Counted from the first letter of the stretch, positions 53,685-62,418 are shown. The stretch: DNA of 64,000 nt from Bradyrhizobium sp. 132 (GCF_023074185.1 NZ_JADPKY010000035.1:94255-158254); one strand, 5' to 3'. Made by a program: numbers and translations. Notes: generated from the sequence alone by a model not told the origin.

Positions 53685-55274
53685 ATGCTGGAATTGCGCA
53701 AGGACATTTTCGCCGACGAGCGCGACGACAATCTCAAGGAGATCGGCAAGGGCACCCAGCGCCAGGACATGCTCGGCCATGTCACGGGCACGTCGAGCTA
53801 TTTCAACGACCACAAGCTCCAGGGCATGCTGCACCTGAAAGTCGTCCGCTCGACCCATTCGCATGCAAGAATCCGGCGGATCGACACCGCGGACGCCGAG
53901 CGCTCAGCCGGCGTGCGCCGGATCATCCGCGGCTCCGACGTGCCCCGCAATCTCAACACGCTCTTGAGCCTGATCAATTTCGGCAAGGACGACGAACCGT
54001 CGCTGGCCGTCGACAAGGTCCGCTACAAGGGTGAACCGATCCTGGCCATCGTCGCCGACAGCGAGCGCGAGGCCTTCGAGGCGATCGCGAAGGTGCGGAT
54101 CGACTATGAACCCCTGCCGGCCGTGTTCGACGTCGAAGATGCGCTGAAGGCCGGCGCGCCGATCGTCAACGATACTTATCCGAAGAATGCCTTCATTTAC
54201 CACGACGTTTATGACCACCAGAAACTCCGCTTCGGCGACGCCGATGCGGCCCTCGCGACCGCCGATCACGTGCTCGAACAGCGCTACCAGATGTCGCCTA
54301 TCGAGCACGCGCCGACCGAAACCAACGGATCGATCGCGGCGCCCGACACCAACGGCCGCTATGTCGTCTATACGTCGACGCAGGCGCTGTTCTTCTCAGT
54401 TGACACCTGCGCCAAGATCCTCGACGTCCCCTCCAACACTTTTCATTTCATTGGCGGCACCGTCGGCGGCGGCTTTGGCGGCAAGGTGGACACGCTGACC
54501 GAACCTTTATGCATCCTGGGCGCGATGCTGACGGGACGTCCCGTGCGCTACGTGTTCGGACGCGAAGAAGAGATGCAATACGGCCCTCCGCGCGGCGCCG
54601 AGCGAATCTACATCAAGGACGGCGTGATGCGCGACGGCCGTGTCGTCGCTCGCAAGGTCCGCGCATATTTCGACAGCGGCGCATATACGCGGCTCTCGAG
54701 CTATGCCGCGGTGAAATGCGCAGCCCACCTGCCCGGCCCCTACACCATCCCTAACGTCTATGGCGACGTCTACTGCGTCTTCACTAACCGCACGCCGGCG
54801 ACCGCAATGCGCGGCTTCGGCGTCACTGCAATGGATTTTGCGATCGAGTGCCAGATGGACAAGCTGGCGCATCTCGTCAGCATGGATCCGATGGAGTTCC
54901 GCATCCTCAATGCCTATCGCGACGGCGACATGAAGGCCCATCGGCGCGAGGCCAAGAACACAGCGCTGATCGAGTGCGTCCAGGTCGCGGCCGAGAAAGC
55001 CAAATGGCCGATCCGCGACGAGTTCAAGCGCGCCTCCTCCCGCAAGGACGGTGGCGGCAGCCGGGCCGCCATCCCGCGGACGCCTGCCGACACCAACGCG
55101 GGGACAACCGCGCCGGCGCAGCAGCGCACGAGCTATGATCGCCTGCCGACGGCCGCGGCGCGCGAACCACCGCGCGAGCCGCCACCACCCGCACCGCCGC
55201 CGTCACCGCGACCGGCGTCGCCCTCGCATGGGGCGGGCCGCTTCTCATCCGTGTTCGGCACCAGGAGACGTTGA
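53685..55274 (+). CDS. Molybdenum hydroxylase large subunit, N-terminal half (split gene)
   Basis: A 529-residue protein with the xanthine dehydrogenase a/b-hammerhead domain (about 25-145) and the first Mo-cofactor domain (GGTVGGGFGGKVDT, near 260-275). ATAMRGFGVTAMDF corresponds to the RGFG loop of xanthine-type enzymes, not the AYxCSFR loop of CO dehydrogenase. Where normal large subunits continue into MoCoBD_2, this one ends in about 70 residues of Ala/Pro/Arg-rich sequence (REPPREPPPPAPPPSPRP) and stops. The second half is the next gene. Confidence 0.9.
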   Translation: MLELRKDIFADERDDNLKEIGKGTQRQDMLGHVTGTSSYFNDHKLQGMLHLKVVRSTHSHARIRRIDTADAERSAGVRRIIRGSDVPRNLNTLLSLINFGKDDEPSLAVDKVRYKGEPILAIVADSEREAFEAIAKVRIDYEPLPAVFDVEDALKAGAPIVNDTYPKNAFIYHDVYDHQKLRFGDADAALATADHVLEQRYQMSPIEHAPTETNGSIAAPDTNGRYVVYTSTQALFFSVDTCAKILDVPSNTFHFIGGTVGGGFGGKVDTLTEPLCILGAMLTGRPVRYVFGREEEMQYGPPRGAERIYIKDGVMRDGRVVARKVRAYFDSGAYTRLSSYAAVKCAAHLPGPYTIPNVYGDVYCVFTNRTPATAMRGFGVTAMDFAIECQMDKLAHLVSMDPMEFRILNAYRDGDMKAHRREAKNTALIECVQVAAEKAKWPIRDEFKRASSRKDGGGSRAAIPRTPADTNAGTTAPAQQRTSYDRLPTAAAREPPREPPPPAPPPSPRPASPSHGAGRFSSVFGTRRR

Positions 55275-55275
55275 G

Positions 55276-56298
55276 ATGACCCGACATCGCGGACGCGGCA
55301 TCGCATCGATCAATTATCCCATCGGCATGAACCTCGGTGGCGATCCCAGCCAGGCCCTGGTCCATTCCAATCCAAGCGGCAAGTTCACCGTGGCGCTGTC
55401 GTCGATCGACCTCGGCCAGGGCATGAAGTCGGTAACGCGGCAGATCTGCGCAGAGACGCTCGGCGTGCCCGTCGAGGACGTCTATGTCGACACCGCCGAT
55501 TCCGACACGGGCCCGCATTGCATGGGCTCGTTCGCCTCGCGCGGCACCCATCGCGTCGGCAATGCCGTGATGGCGGCGGCGCGCGAGGCGCGCGGCGTGA
55601 TGATGGAGGCCGCCGCCGAGGAGCTCGAGGTCAATGCCGCCGATCTCGAAACCGACGGGCGTGGCAACATCCACGTCAAGGGCGCACCGCACCGCTCGAT
55701 CTCCACCAAGGACGTCGCCATCGCCGCGCAGTTCAAACAGGGCAAGACTATCGCGGGCCGCGGCATCTTCCTGGTGCCGCTATCCAACGTCGATCCCGAG
55801 ACTGGCGAGATGTCGCCGGCGACCTGCTACGCCCATGCCTGTCTTGTCGCCGAGGTCGAGGTCGACGACGAGACTGGCGAGGTCACGATGATCCGCATGG
55901 ATTCTGCCTACGAACTCGGCCGTGCGCTCAATCCGCGCCTGGTCGAGCAACAGCTCGTCGGTGGCGCCTGGATGGGCGTCAGTCACGCGCTCTACGAGAC
56001 GCCCGAACCCTATTATCCCGACCCAATCCACGGCCCTCGCGACTTCGTCGAATATGTCATGCCTGGCCCCGGCGACGTCTGCCCGCACGACATCGCCGTG
56101 TTGGAACGCCCCGCTCCCGATGGCCCTTTCGGCGCCAAGGGCCCCGGCGAAATGTGCGCGAATCCCGTATTGCCGGCCGTCGCGAACGCCATCTTCAACG
56201 CCGTCGGCGTCCGCATCGACGACCTGCCGATTACGCCGGAAAAAGTGCTGCGCGCGATCAAGGCCGAGGGCGGCGCACGCCCTCAGGCGCGGCGCTGA
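55276..56298 (+). CDS. Molybdenum hydroxylase large subunit, C-terminal half (split gene)
   Basis: A 340-residue MoCoBD_2-type protein starting MTRHRGRGIASINYPIGMNLGG, where a fused enzyme would begin its second Mo-cofactor domain. It has DLGQGMKSVTRQICAETLGVP, SFASRGTHRVGNAVMAAAREAR, and the active-site Glu loop PFGAKGPGEMCANP. Its own ribosome binding site (AGGAG eight bases before the ATG at 55276) and one-base intergenic gap show designed separate translation. The two halves must associate to form the active site. Confidence 0.92.
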   Translation: MTRHRGRGIASINYPIGMNLGGDPSQALVHSNPSGKFTVALSSIDLGQGMKSVTRQICAETLGVPVEDVYVDTADSDTGPHCMGSFASRGTHRVGNAVMAAAREARGVMMEAAAEELEVNAADLETDGRGNIHVKGAPHRSISTKDVAIAAQFKQGKTIAGRGIFLVPLSNVDPETGEMSPATCYAHACLVAEVEVDDETGEVTMIRMDSAYELGRALNPRLVEQQLVGGAWMGVSHALYETPEPYYPDPIHGPRDFVEYVMPGPGDVCPHDIAVLERPAPDGPFGAKGPGEMCANPVLPAVANAIFNAVGVRIDDLPITPEKVLRAIKAEGGARPQARR

Positions 56299-56305
56299 GG
56301 TTTCG

Positions 56306-57187
56306 ATGGCCGTCCGCAGCAACATCGTCGGCATCGATAGCCCCGAGGCACTGGAGAAGGCGCTTCGGGCGGCCTATTACCTCGCCGACGAGGGACTGGC
56401 GACCGCAGCCTATCTCGGTCTGGCACTCGGCAAGCCATTACTGCTCGAAGGTGCGCCGGGCGTCGGCAAGACCGAGGCCGCCAAAGCCATTGCCGCTGTC
56501 CTCGGCCGCCGGCTGATCCGCCTGCAATGCTACGAAGGCATCGACGCGTCCGCCGCGCTGTACGAATGGAACTATCCGCGCCAGATGCTCGCCATCCGCC
56601 AGGCCGGCGATGAGAGCATCGATATCTACGGCGAAGCGTTTCTGATCGAGCGGCCGATGCTGGCGACGCTGCGCGCGCCCGACTCGACCGTGCTATTGAT
56701 CGACGAGATCGATCGCGCCGACCAGGAGTTCGAAGCGTTCCTGCTCGAGTTTCTGTCCGACTTCCAGATCTCGATCCCGGAGCGCGGTACGGTACGCGCC
56801 TCGGAGCGCCCGGTCGTCGTCCTAACCTCAAACCGCACGCGGGATCTTCATGAAGCGTTGCGGAGGCGCTGCGTCTATCACTGGATCGGCTATCCTTCCG
56901 CCGAGCGCGAAGCACGCATCGTGATGATGCGGGCCTCCAGCGTCGCCGAGGGGACCGCGCGGGCCGTCGTCGCGGCCGTCGAGAAGCTGCGACGCGAGCC
57001 GCTCAGCAAGGCGCCGGGGATCGCCGAAGCCGTCGACTGGGCTGAAGCCGCCACGCTGCTGCACAAGGGCGGCGCGCGCTGGCCCGATGCCTTCAGGCGT
57101 TCGATCGGCCTTGCGCTGAAAGACGAGGAGGATCTGCACTTCATTTCGCCGCGCCTCGACGCCCTGCTGGCGGAGGCCTCTGCATGA
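56306..57187 (+). CDS. MoxR-type AAA ATPase (CoxD-like)
   Basis: A 293-residue AAA+ ATPase: Walker A LLEGAPGVGKTEAAKA, Walker B TVLLIDEIDRAD, sensor 1 VVVLTSNRTRDLHEALRRRC (arginine finger region) and a C-terminal lid helix bundle. CoxD-like proteins are chaperone ATPases that help mature the Cu/Mo cluster or insert cofactor, working with a VWA partner. The stop overlaps the next start by four bases. Confidence 0.94.
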   Translation: MAVRSNIVGIDSPEALEKALRAAYYLADEGLATAAYLGLALGKPLLLEGAPGVGKTEAAKAIAAVLGRRLIRLQCYEGIDASAALYEWNYPRQMLAIRQAGDESIDIYGEAFLIERPMLATLRAPDSTVLLIDEIDRADQEFEAFLLEFLSDFQISIPERGTVRASERPVVVLTSNRTRDLHEALRRRCVYHWIGYPSAEREARIVMMRASSVAEGTARAVVAAVEKLRREPLSKAPGIAEAVDWAEAATLLHKGGARWPDAFRRSIGLALKDEEDLHFISPRLDALLAEASA

Positions 57188-58305
57188 GCACCGAACCCGA
57201 ACTGCCGCGCGCTGCGCGTGTCTTCATCTCCTTCGTAGGGCTGTTGCGAACGAACAGGTTTGCCGTCGCACCGGAACAGACGACCTCGTTCCTGGCCGCG
57301 ATCCAGCTGCTCGGCCCACGCAGCCTCGAAGACATTCGGCAGGCAGCCCTCGCAACACTGGCGCCTCCGCCGGAGCGTCGTGCCACGTTCGACCGGCTTT
57401 TCGATCTGCACTTTCGCGGAAACGAGGCAATCGAGCGCGTCGACGACGGGGAGGACGACGAGACTGTTCGGCTGCAAGAGGAGGCCCGCGGAGACGATGA
57501 GCCGTTGTTGTCGGACGAGGCCAACGAGTCCGGTCTCGCAGCAGCGCGCGCGGAAGCCCTGGTCGAGCGCCGCTTTGCGCAGCTCTCGACCACTGATGCG
57601 CTGCGCCGGCTGTCCCGTGAGGCGCCCAGGCGCCTGCCGAAGCGGCGCGGCCATCGCCGCATGCGAGCCCGCCGGGGGCCCTACGCCGATTTGCGCCGCA
57701 CCCTGCGTGACTCTGTTCGCAGCGACGGCGAAATCCTTCGGCTGGGACGCTTGAAGCGTCGGCAGCGCCCACGCAAGGTGCTGCTCCTGATCGACGTCTC
57801 CGGCTCGATGAAGACCCGCACCGAAGAGAATATGAAGCTCGCGCACACGCTGGTGCAGGCGGCGCCCAATGTCGAGGTCTTCACCTTCGGCACGCGGCTG
57901 ACCCGTATCACCCGCCCGTTACGTCTCAGGCGCCGCGAGCAGGCGCTCAACGCCGCAGCCTATCTGGTCAGCGACTGGGACGGCGGCACCCGAATCGGCG
58001 ACGCGCTTCAGGCCTTTCTCGCCATACCCCGCTTCGGCGGATATGCGCGCGGCGCCGCCGTGATCATCGTTTCCGACGGTCTGGAGCGAGGCGAACCCGA
58101 TGCGCTGCGCGATGCGGTAGCGAAACTGTCGCGCCGCGCGTGGCGCGTGAGCTGGCTGACGCCGCTCGCGGCCGGTCCCGGCTTTCGTCCGCAGACCGAA
58201 GCGCTGGTCGCAATCGAACGGTTCGTCGACGACCTCGTCGACGGCGGATCGAGCGCGTCAATCGTCGCGCATGTGCTGGCGCTGGGACAAAGGAGAGTTG
58301 CGTGA
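57184..58305 (+). CDS. VWA-domain protein (CoxE-like)
   Basis: A 373-residue CoxE-like protein. An N-terminal helical region (1-170) is followed by a basic linker (LPKRRGHRRMRARRGP) and a von Willebrand A domain whose MIDAS motif is intact: DVSGSM (DxSxS), the Thr in GGTRIGDAL and the Asp in IIVSDGLERGEP. With the MoxR-type ATPase it forms the usual maturation pair of molybdenum hydroxylase operons. Start overlaps the previous stop; its stop overlaps the amidohydrolase start (GTGA). Confidence 0.93.
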   Translation: MSTEPELPRAARVFISFVGLLRTNRFAVAPEQTTSFLAAIQLLGPRSLEDIRQAALATLAPPPERRATFDRLFDLHFRGNEAIERVDDGEDDETVRLQEEARGDDEPLLSDEANESGLAAARAEALVERRFAQLSTTDALRRLSREAPRRLPKRRGHRRMRARRGPYADLRRTLRDSVRSDGEILRLGRLKRRQRPRKVLLLIDVSGSMKTRTEENMKLAHTLVQAAPNVEVFTFGTRLTRITRPLRLRRREQALNAAAYLVSDWDGGTRIGDALQAFLAIPRFGGYARGAAVIIVSDGLERGEPDALRDAVAKLSRRAWRVSWLTPLAAGPGFRPQTEALVAIERFVDDLVDGGSSASIVAHVLALGQRRVA

Positions 58306-59186
58306 CCGACATCGTCGATGGGCACCATCATATCTGGCGCCAGGCCGACCTGCCCTGGCTGGTCGGCTCGATGCAGCCGCGCATCTTCGGTCCATACGAG
58401 CCGATCCGACGCGATTACCCGATCGAGGAATATCTCGGCGACCTCAAAGGCAGCGGCGTCACCCGCTCGGTCTATGTCCAGACCAACTGGACGAATGACC
58501 GCTTCGAGGACGAGGCCGCTTGGGTGCAGCAGACCGCCGAGGCGCACGGCTGGCCGCATGCCATCGTGGCTTACGCCGATTTCTCAGTGGACGACGTGCG
58601 TCCGCAACTCGACCGCCTGAAGCGCTATTCCCTCGTACGCGGCGTCCGCATGCAACTTCATTGGCACGAGAACCCGCTTTATCGCTTTGCGGCCCGCCCC
58701 GATCTCTGCACCGATCCCGTGGTACGGCGCAACATCGCCCGCCTTGCGGACTATGCCTTGAGTTTTGACCTCCAGGTGTTCACGCCGCAGATGCCGGACG
58801 CCGCACACCTTGCGGAAGCCTGTCCCAAAGTGACCTTTATTCTCCAGCACGCCGGCATGCTGGAGGACCTTTCACCCTCAGGTCGCGCGGCGTGGCGCGC
58901 CGGGATGGCCCGCCTCGCCGCCTGCCCGAACGTCGTGTCGAAACTGTCGGGGCTCGGAACCTTCATCCACCGCAACGACCCCGCACATATCGCATCCGTC
59001 CTGACCGACACGATTGCGATCTTCGGCGCCGAACGCTGCCTGTTCGGCTCTAATTTTCCAATCGAGAAATTGTGGACCAGTTATCGCGAGCTGATCGATG
59101 CGTTCCGTGCCGCCGCAGCGCCGCTGCGAGATGATCAGCGCGAAGCCATTTTCAAGACCACCGCCGTGCGCGTCTATCGGCTCTGA
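58302..59186 (+). CDS. Amidohydrolase family protein
   Basis: A 294-residue TIM-barrel metal hydrolase of the amidohydrolase 2 family (as in 2-pyrone-4,6-dicarboxylate and lactone hydrolases). Visible ligand elements are DGHHHIW near the N-terminus, RMQLHWHEN, ILQHAG and the C-terminal LFGSNFPIEKLW with the usual barrel Asp position occupied by Asn. Such enzymes open cyclic esters or amides. The GTG at 58302 follows AGGAGAG and overlaps the previous stop, so it is coupled to the maturation genes. Confidence 0.9.
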   Translation: MTDIVDGHHHIWRQADLPWLVGSMQPRIFGPYEPIRRDYPIEEYLGDLKGSGVTRSVYVQTNWTNDRFEDEAAWVQQTAEAHGWPHAIVAYADFSVDDVRPQLDRLKRYSLVRGVRMQLHWHENPLYRFAARPDLCTDPVVRRNIARLADYALSFDLQVFTPQMPDAAHLAEACPKVTFILQHAGMLEDLSPSGRAAWRAGMARLAACPNVVSKLSGLGTFIHRNDPAHIASVLTDTIAIFGAERCLFGSNFPIEKLWTSYRELIDAFRAAAAPLRDDQREAIFKTTAVRVYRL

Positions 59187-59228
59187 GCGCTGAGGAAACG
59201 AACGAGAACGGACACAGGGAGGGACGGA

Positions 59229-60077
59229 ATGCCGCTGGAAATCAAGATCCTGGACTATGGCGATATCGAGCTGGAATCGAGCTTTCTGGTTCTCGGCCAC
59301 GACTGCGGCCGCACCCGCCGTGTCCTCACCCTCGGCTTCCTGATCCTCGGCGGCAAATATCCGGTCGTGGTAGATACGGGTTACCGCTCCAACCAGATCA
59401 TGGAAACGCTGGGGATGCGCGGCCTGCAGTATCACGAGCACATGATCGAGAACCAGCTTGCGCGGCACGGCGTGCGCATGGGCGATGTGCGCTTCGTCTG
59501 CCACACCCATCTGCATATCGACCACGCCGGCAAGGACGATCTGTTTCCGATGAACACGACCGTCGTCGTCAACCGCCGCGAGCTCGAGTATTCCGTGTCC
59601 GGCCTGATGCATCCGCAATATCCGGCGCCGGATATCAAGCATCTGATCGACCGGCTGCACACCAAGAGCGCGCTGCGCTTTCTCGACCTCGAGATCACGG
59701 GTCCCATCGAGCTGATGCCGGGCGTCTACTGCGACGCAGCCAATGCGCACACCGAAGGCTCGATGAACATCATCGTCGAGACCGCCGACGGCATTGCTAC
59801 CATCTGCGGCGACGTCATCTATGACTTCAACGACCAGATCGTGACGCCCTTCAACGAGATCCACGACTGGGAGCCGCGCACCACCGGCAACCACGGCACC
59901 ACCAAGCGCGCCGAGAAGGCCGCCATCAAAAAGCTGCTCAGCAATTCGCGCTATCTGCTGCCGGTCCACGACCGTCCCGCCAAGATCGAGGGCGGCAACG
60001 TCGTCGGCCGGCTGCACGACCAGGTCCCCGGACCGATCGTGCAGTCTGTGCCCCAGCGCAACTGGTTTCCGGCCTAG
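59229..60077 (+). CDS. Metallo-beta-lactamase fold lactonase (N-acyl-homoserine-lactonase family)
   Basis: A 282-residue MBL-fold hydrolase. The dinuclear zinc site is intact: HTHLHIDHAG (HxHxDH with H94, H96, D98, H99), a later His (NAHTEGS), the bridging Asp in TICGDVIYD and a C-terminal His (LLPVHD). It resembles AiiA/AttM-type lactonases, including family features around LLGGKYPVVVDTGYRS. In a catabolic operon its role is more likely lactone ring opening than quorum quenching. Confidence 0.92.
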   Translation: MPLEIKILDYGDIELESSFLVLGHDCGRTRRVLTLGFLILGGKYPVVVDTGYRSNQIMETLGMRGLQYHEHMIENQLARHGVRMGDVRFVCHTHLHIDHAGKDDLFPMNTTVVVNRRELEYSVSGLMHPQYPAPDIKHLIDRLHTKSALRFLDLEITGPIELMPGVYCDAANAHTEGSMNIIVETADGIATICGDVIYDFNDQIVTPFNEIHDWEPRTTGNHGTTKRAEKAAIKKLLSNSRYLLPVHDRPAKIEGGNVVGRLHDQVPGPIVQSVPQRNWFPA

Positions 60078-60094
60078 ACACCAGAGGATGGACG

Positions 60095-61669
60095 ATGACG
60101 CACGTCACCTTGCGCTCCGAATTCGAGACCCTGATCGACCCCTACGCGCCGGTCGCGCAGGTCGGCACCGGTTTTGACTTCACGGAGGGACCGGTCTGGC
60201 ATCCGGTCGATCATTATCTGCTGTTCTCGGACATGCCGGGCGACGTGCGCCGGCGCTGGGATGCGCGGCGCGGCATCGCCGAAGTCAAACGGCCGTCGAA
60301 CAAATGCAACGGCATGACCTATGACGCCGAGCTCAATTTGATCGTTTGCGAGCACGCGACATCGTCGTTGATCCGCGAGCGGCCGGACGGACGGCGCGAG
60401 GTGCTGGCCTCGCACTTTGGGGGACAGGAGCTCAACAGCCCCAACGACGTCTGCGTGCACTCCTCCGGCGCGATCTATTTCTCGGATCCCTGGTATGGCC
60501 GCATGCCGGTCTATGGCGTCGAGCGGCCGAGGCAGCTCGGCTTCCAGGGCGTTTATCGCGTCGTGCCCGGCGCCGACCCGAAGTTGGTCGTTGACCGCAA
60601 TCTATTCGACCAGCCGAACGGGCTGTGCTTCTCGCCCGACGAGAAACTGCTCTATGTCAACGACACCGTGCAGGCACTGATCCGCGTATTCGACGTCAAC
60701 GGCGACGGCTCGCTGTCTGGTGCGCGTGTGTTCGCGAGCGGCATCCGCTCCGAGCTCGAGCCCGGCTTGCCCGACGGCATGAAGTGCGACCAGCACGGCA
60801 ATGTCTGGGTCACTGCACCCGGCGGGATCTGGGTCTATTCGCCGCGGAGCGAGCTGCTCGGCAAGCTCCGCGTGCCTGAACTGGTCGCCAACCTCGCCTG
60901 GGGCGGGCCGGATTTCCGCACCCTCTATCTGACTTCGACGCATTCGGTCTACGCGATCCCGACCAAGGTCGGCCCGCGTCATGAGCCCTATATGAGCGGA
61001 CGGCGGAGTGGCAGCGGTACAGGCACTGGCACCGCGCCAGCAGCGCCGATCGTGGCCGACAGCGAGATGCAGCTCGACCCGCGACGCTGTGCCATGATCA
61101 TCCAGGATCTCCAGAACGACGTCATCATGGACGGCGGCGCATTCGCCGATTCCGGCGCACCAGGTCACGCGAAGCAGCAGCAAGTCGTCGAAAACGTCCG
61201 GCGTCTTGCGGAAGCTGCGCGGGCCCGCGGCGTCGCTATCATCCATGTCTGGTTCGTGGTCGAAGCCGGCGCGCCCGGCGTGACGCTGAATGCGCCGCTG
61301 TTCGAGGGTCTCGTCGACAGCAAGGCGATGGTGCGCGGAAGCTGGGGGGCCGCGCCGGTGTCAGGTCTCGAGCCACGGCCCGGCGATTTCGTGGTCGAGA
61401 AGGTGCGAATGAGCGCCTGGGAGGGCACGCGGCTCGAAACGATCCTGAAAGCCACCGGCCGCGACATGATCATCAACACCGGCGCCTGGACCAACATGTC
61501 GGTCGAGCACACGGCACGGACCGGTGCCGACAAGGGTTACTTCATGGTAGTTCCTGAGGATTGCTGCTCCACCATGAACGCCGACTGGCACGCTGCATCG
61601 ATCAACTTCGCCATGCAAAACGTTGCCGTCGTGACCAAGGCCGATGCAGTCATCAAAGCGCTGGGATGA
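60095..61669 (+). CDS. SMP-30/gluconolactonase fused to an isochorismatase-like domain
   Basis: A 524-residue fusion. Residues 15-295 are an SMP-30/gluconolactonase beta-propeller with metal-site residues E31 (FTEGPVWHP), N175 (QPNGLCFSPD) and D227 (LPDGMKCD). A Gly/Ser/Thr linker (301-322) joins it to an isochorismatase-like hydrolase (330-524). In that second domain D338 and K436 of the Asp-Lys-Cys triad are present, but the nucleophile position is Ser469 (TNMSVEHTAR instead of TNVCVE.TAR). The propeller would hydrolyse a lactone; the second domain may bind or act on an amide, if at all. Confidence 0.9.
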   Translation: MTHVTLRSEFETLIDPYAPVAQVGTGFDFTEGPVWHPVDHYLLFSDMPGDVRRRWDARRGIAEVKRPSNKCNGMTYDAELNLIVCEHATSSLIRERPDGRREVLASHFGGQELNSPNDVCVHSSGAIYFSDPWYGRMPVYGVERPRQLGFQGVYRVVPGADPKLVVDRNLFDQPNGLCFSPDEKLLYVNDTVQALIRVFDVNGDGSLSGARVFASGIRSELEPGLPDGMKCDQHGNVWVTAPGGIWVYSPRSELLGKLRVPELVANLAWGGPDFRTLYLTSTHSVYAIPTKVGPRHEPYMSGRRSGSGTGTGTAPAAPIVADSEMQLDPRRCAMIIQDLQNDVIMDGGAFADSGAPGHAKQQQVVENVRRLAEAARARGVAIIHVWFVVEAGAPGVTLNAPLFEGLVDSKAMVRGSWGAAPVSGLEPRPGDFVVEKVRMSAWEGTRLETILKATGRDMIINTGAWTNMSVEHTARTGADKGYFMVVPEDCCSTMNADWHAASINFAMQNVAVVTKADAVIKALG

Positions 61670-61672
61670 GCG

Positions 61673-62299
61673 GTGGCAAAGCTCCTGCACCTGTCCTGCT
61701 CGCCCCGCAGCGACTCCTGGTCGAGCGCCAGCGCACACGTCTTCCTTGACGGCTTTCGCCGGGTCCGGCCCGATTGGGACGTGGATGTCATGGATCTCTG
61801 GCGGGAGCGCCTGCCGGAATTTTCGGGCCCTATCGTCGAGGCCAAATATGCACGGATGAAGGCGGAAGCCTTCAACGACGCGCAACGGGACAGCTTTGCG
61901 GAGGCCGAGCGTGTGGCGCTCCGCTTGGCACTTGCCGATCGGGTGCTGATCTCGACTCCCATGTGGAACTTCAGCATTCCCTATAAGCTCAAGCAATGGT
62001 TCGACGTTATCGTCCAGCCCGGGCTCACCTTCCGGTTCGACCCATCCCTGGGATATGTCCCGTTGCTGAAGGACCGGCCGACCATCGTCATCATCGCCAG
62101 TGGCAGCGATTTCGCCACCGGAATGAACCGCGGTCGCATCGACATGGCAACGCCGTACCTGCGCGAAATTTTGCGTTTTGTCGGGATCAGCGATGTCCGT
62201 TTCGTACCGATCGGACCAACCATCGGACCGCTACAGCCCATCGAGGCTTCCCGCGAACGAGCCCATCAACGCCTGGCCGCAATGGCCGCGAGCTTCTGA
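61673..62299 (+). CDS. NAD(P)H-dependent oxidoreductase, AzoR/NQO-like flavoprotein
   Basis: A 208-residue flavodoxin-fold enzyme. The phosphate loop is SCSPRSDSWSS, and TPMWNFSIPYKLKQWFDVIVQPGLTF is the hallmark of FMN-dependent NADH:quinone/azo reductases (AzoR). It lacks the flavin-stacking GGR/GSG motif in its exact usual form but has IASGSDF. The GTG at 61673 follows the previous stop by three bases. It may reduce a quinoid product of the pathway or remove quinone stress. Confidence 0.88.
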   Translation: MAKLLHLSCSPRSDSWSSASAHVFLDGFRRVRPDWDVDVMDLWRERLPEFSGPIVEAKYARMKAEAFNDAQRDSFAEAERVALRLALADRVLISTPMWNFSIPYKLKQWFDVIVQPGLTFRFDPSLGYVPLLKDRPTIVIIASGSDFATGMNRGRIDMATPYLREILRFVGISDVRFVPIGPTIGPLQPIEASRERAHQRLAAMAASF

Positions 62300-62322
62300 T
62301 GCACTCCGCAAGCGACTCTAAG

Positions 62323-62418
62323 TCAGGGCAGATTGTCGCGCAGGAAAATATCGATGCGGATACGCTCCTGATCGGGGCTGATGTTCATTAGTGCGACCGC
62401 CAAATGGCGAAAGATCAT
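62323..62418 (-). other. Short protein-like ORF or gene remnant
   Basis: From the ATG at 62418 the minus strand reads 31 residues (MIFRHLAVALMNISPDQERI and IDIFLRDNLP), ending at TGA. Upstream the same frame continues without a start into YCGSILAAL and then out-of-frame into the neighbouring binding-protein gene. The composition is far more protein-like than usual intergenic sequence. It may be a truncated gene tail or a short real gene; no family is recognised. Confidence 0.25.

Noticed and set aside
55200..55290. Treating the split large subunit as a frameshift pseudogene.
   Set aside because: The second gene has its own ribosome binding site and start directly after the first stop, and all active-site motifs of both halves are intact.
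53197..56298. Calling the molybdenum enzyme a carbon monoxide dehydrogenase.
   Set aside because: The gene order and CoxD/E partners are similar, but the large subunit has the xanthine-type AMRGFG loop, not the AYxCSFR loop of true CO dehydrogenase.
59229..60077. A dedicated quorum-quenching role for the MBL lactonase.
   Set aside because: It sits inside a catabolic operon with other ring-opening enzymes and no luxI/luxR-type genes are nearby, so a pathway role is more likely; AHL activity remains possible.
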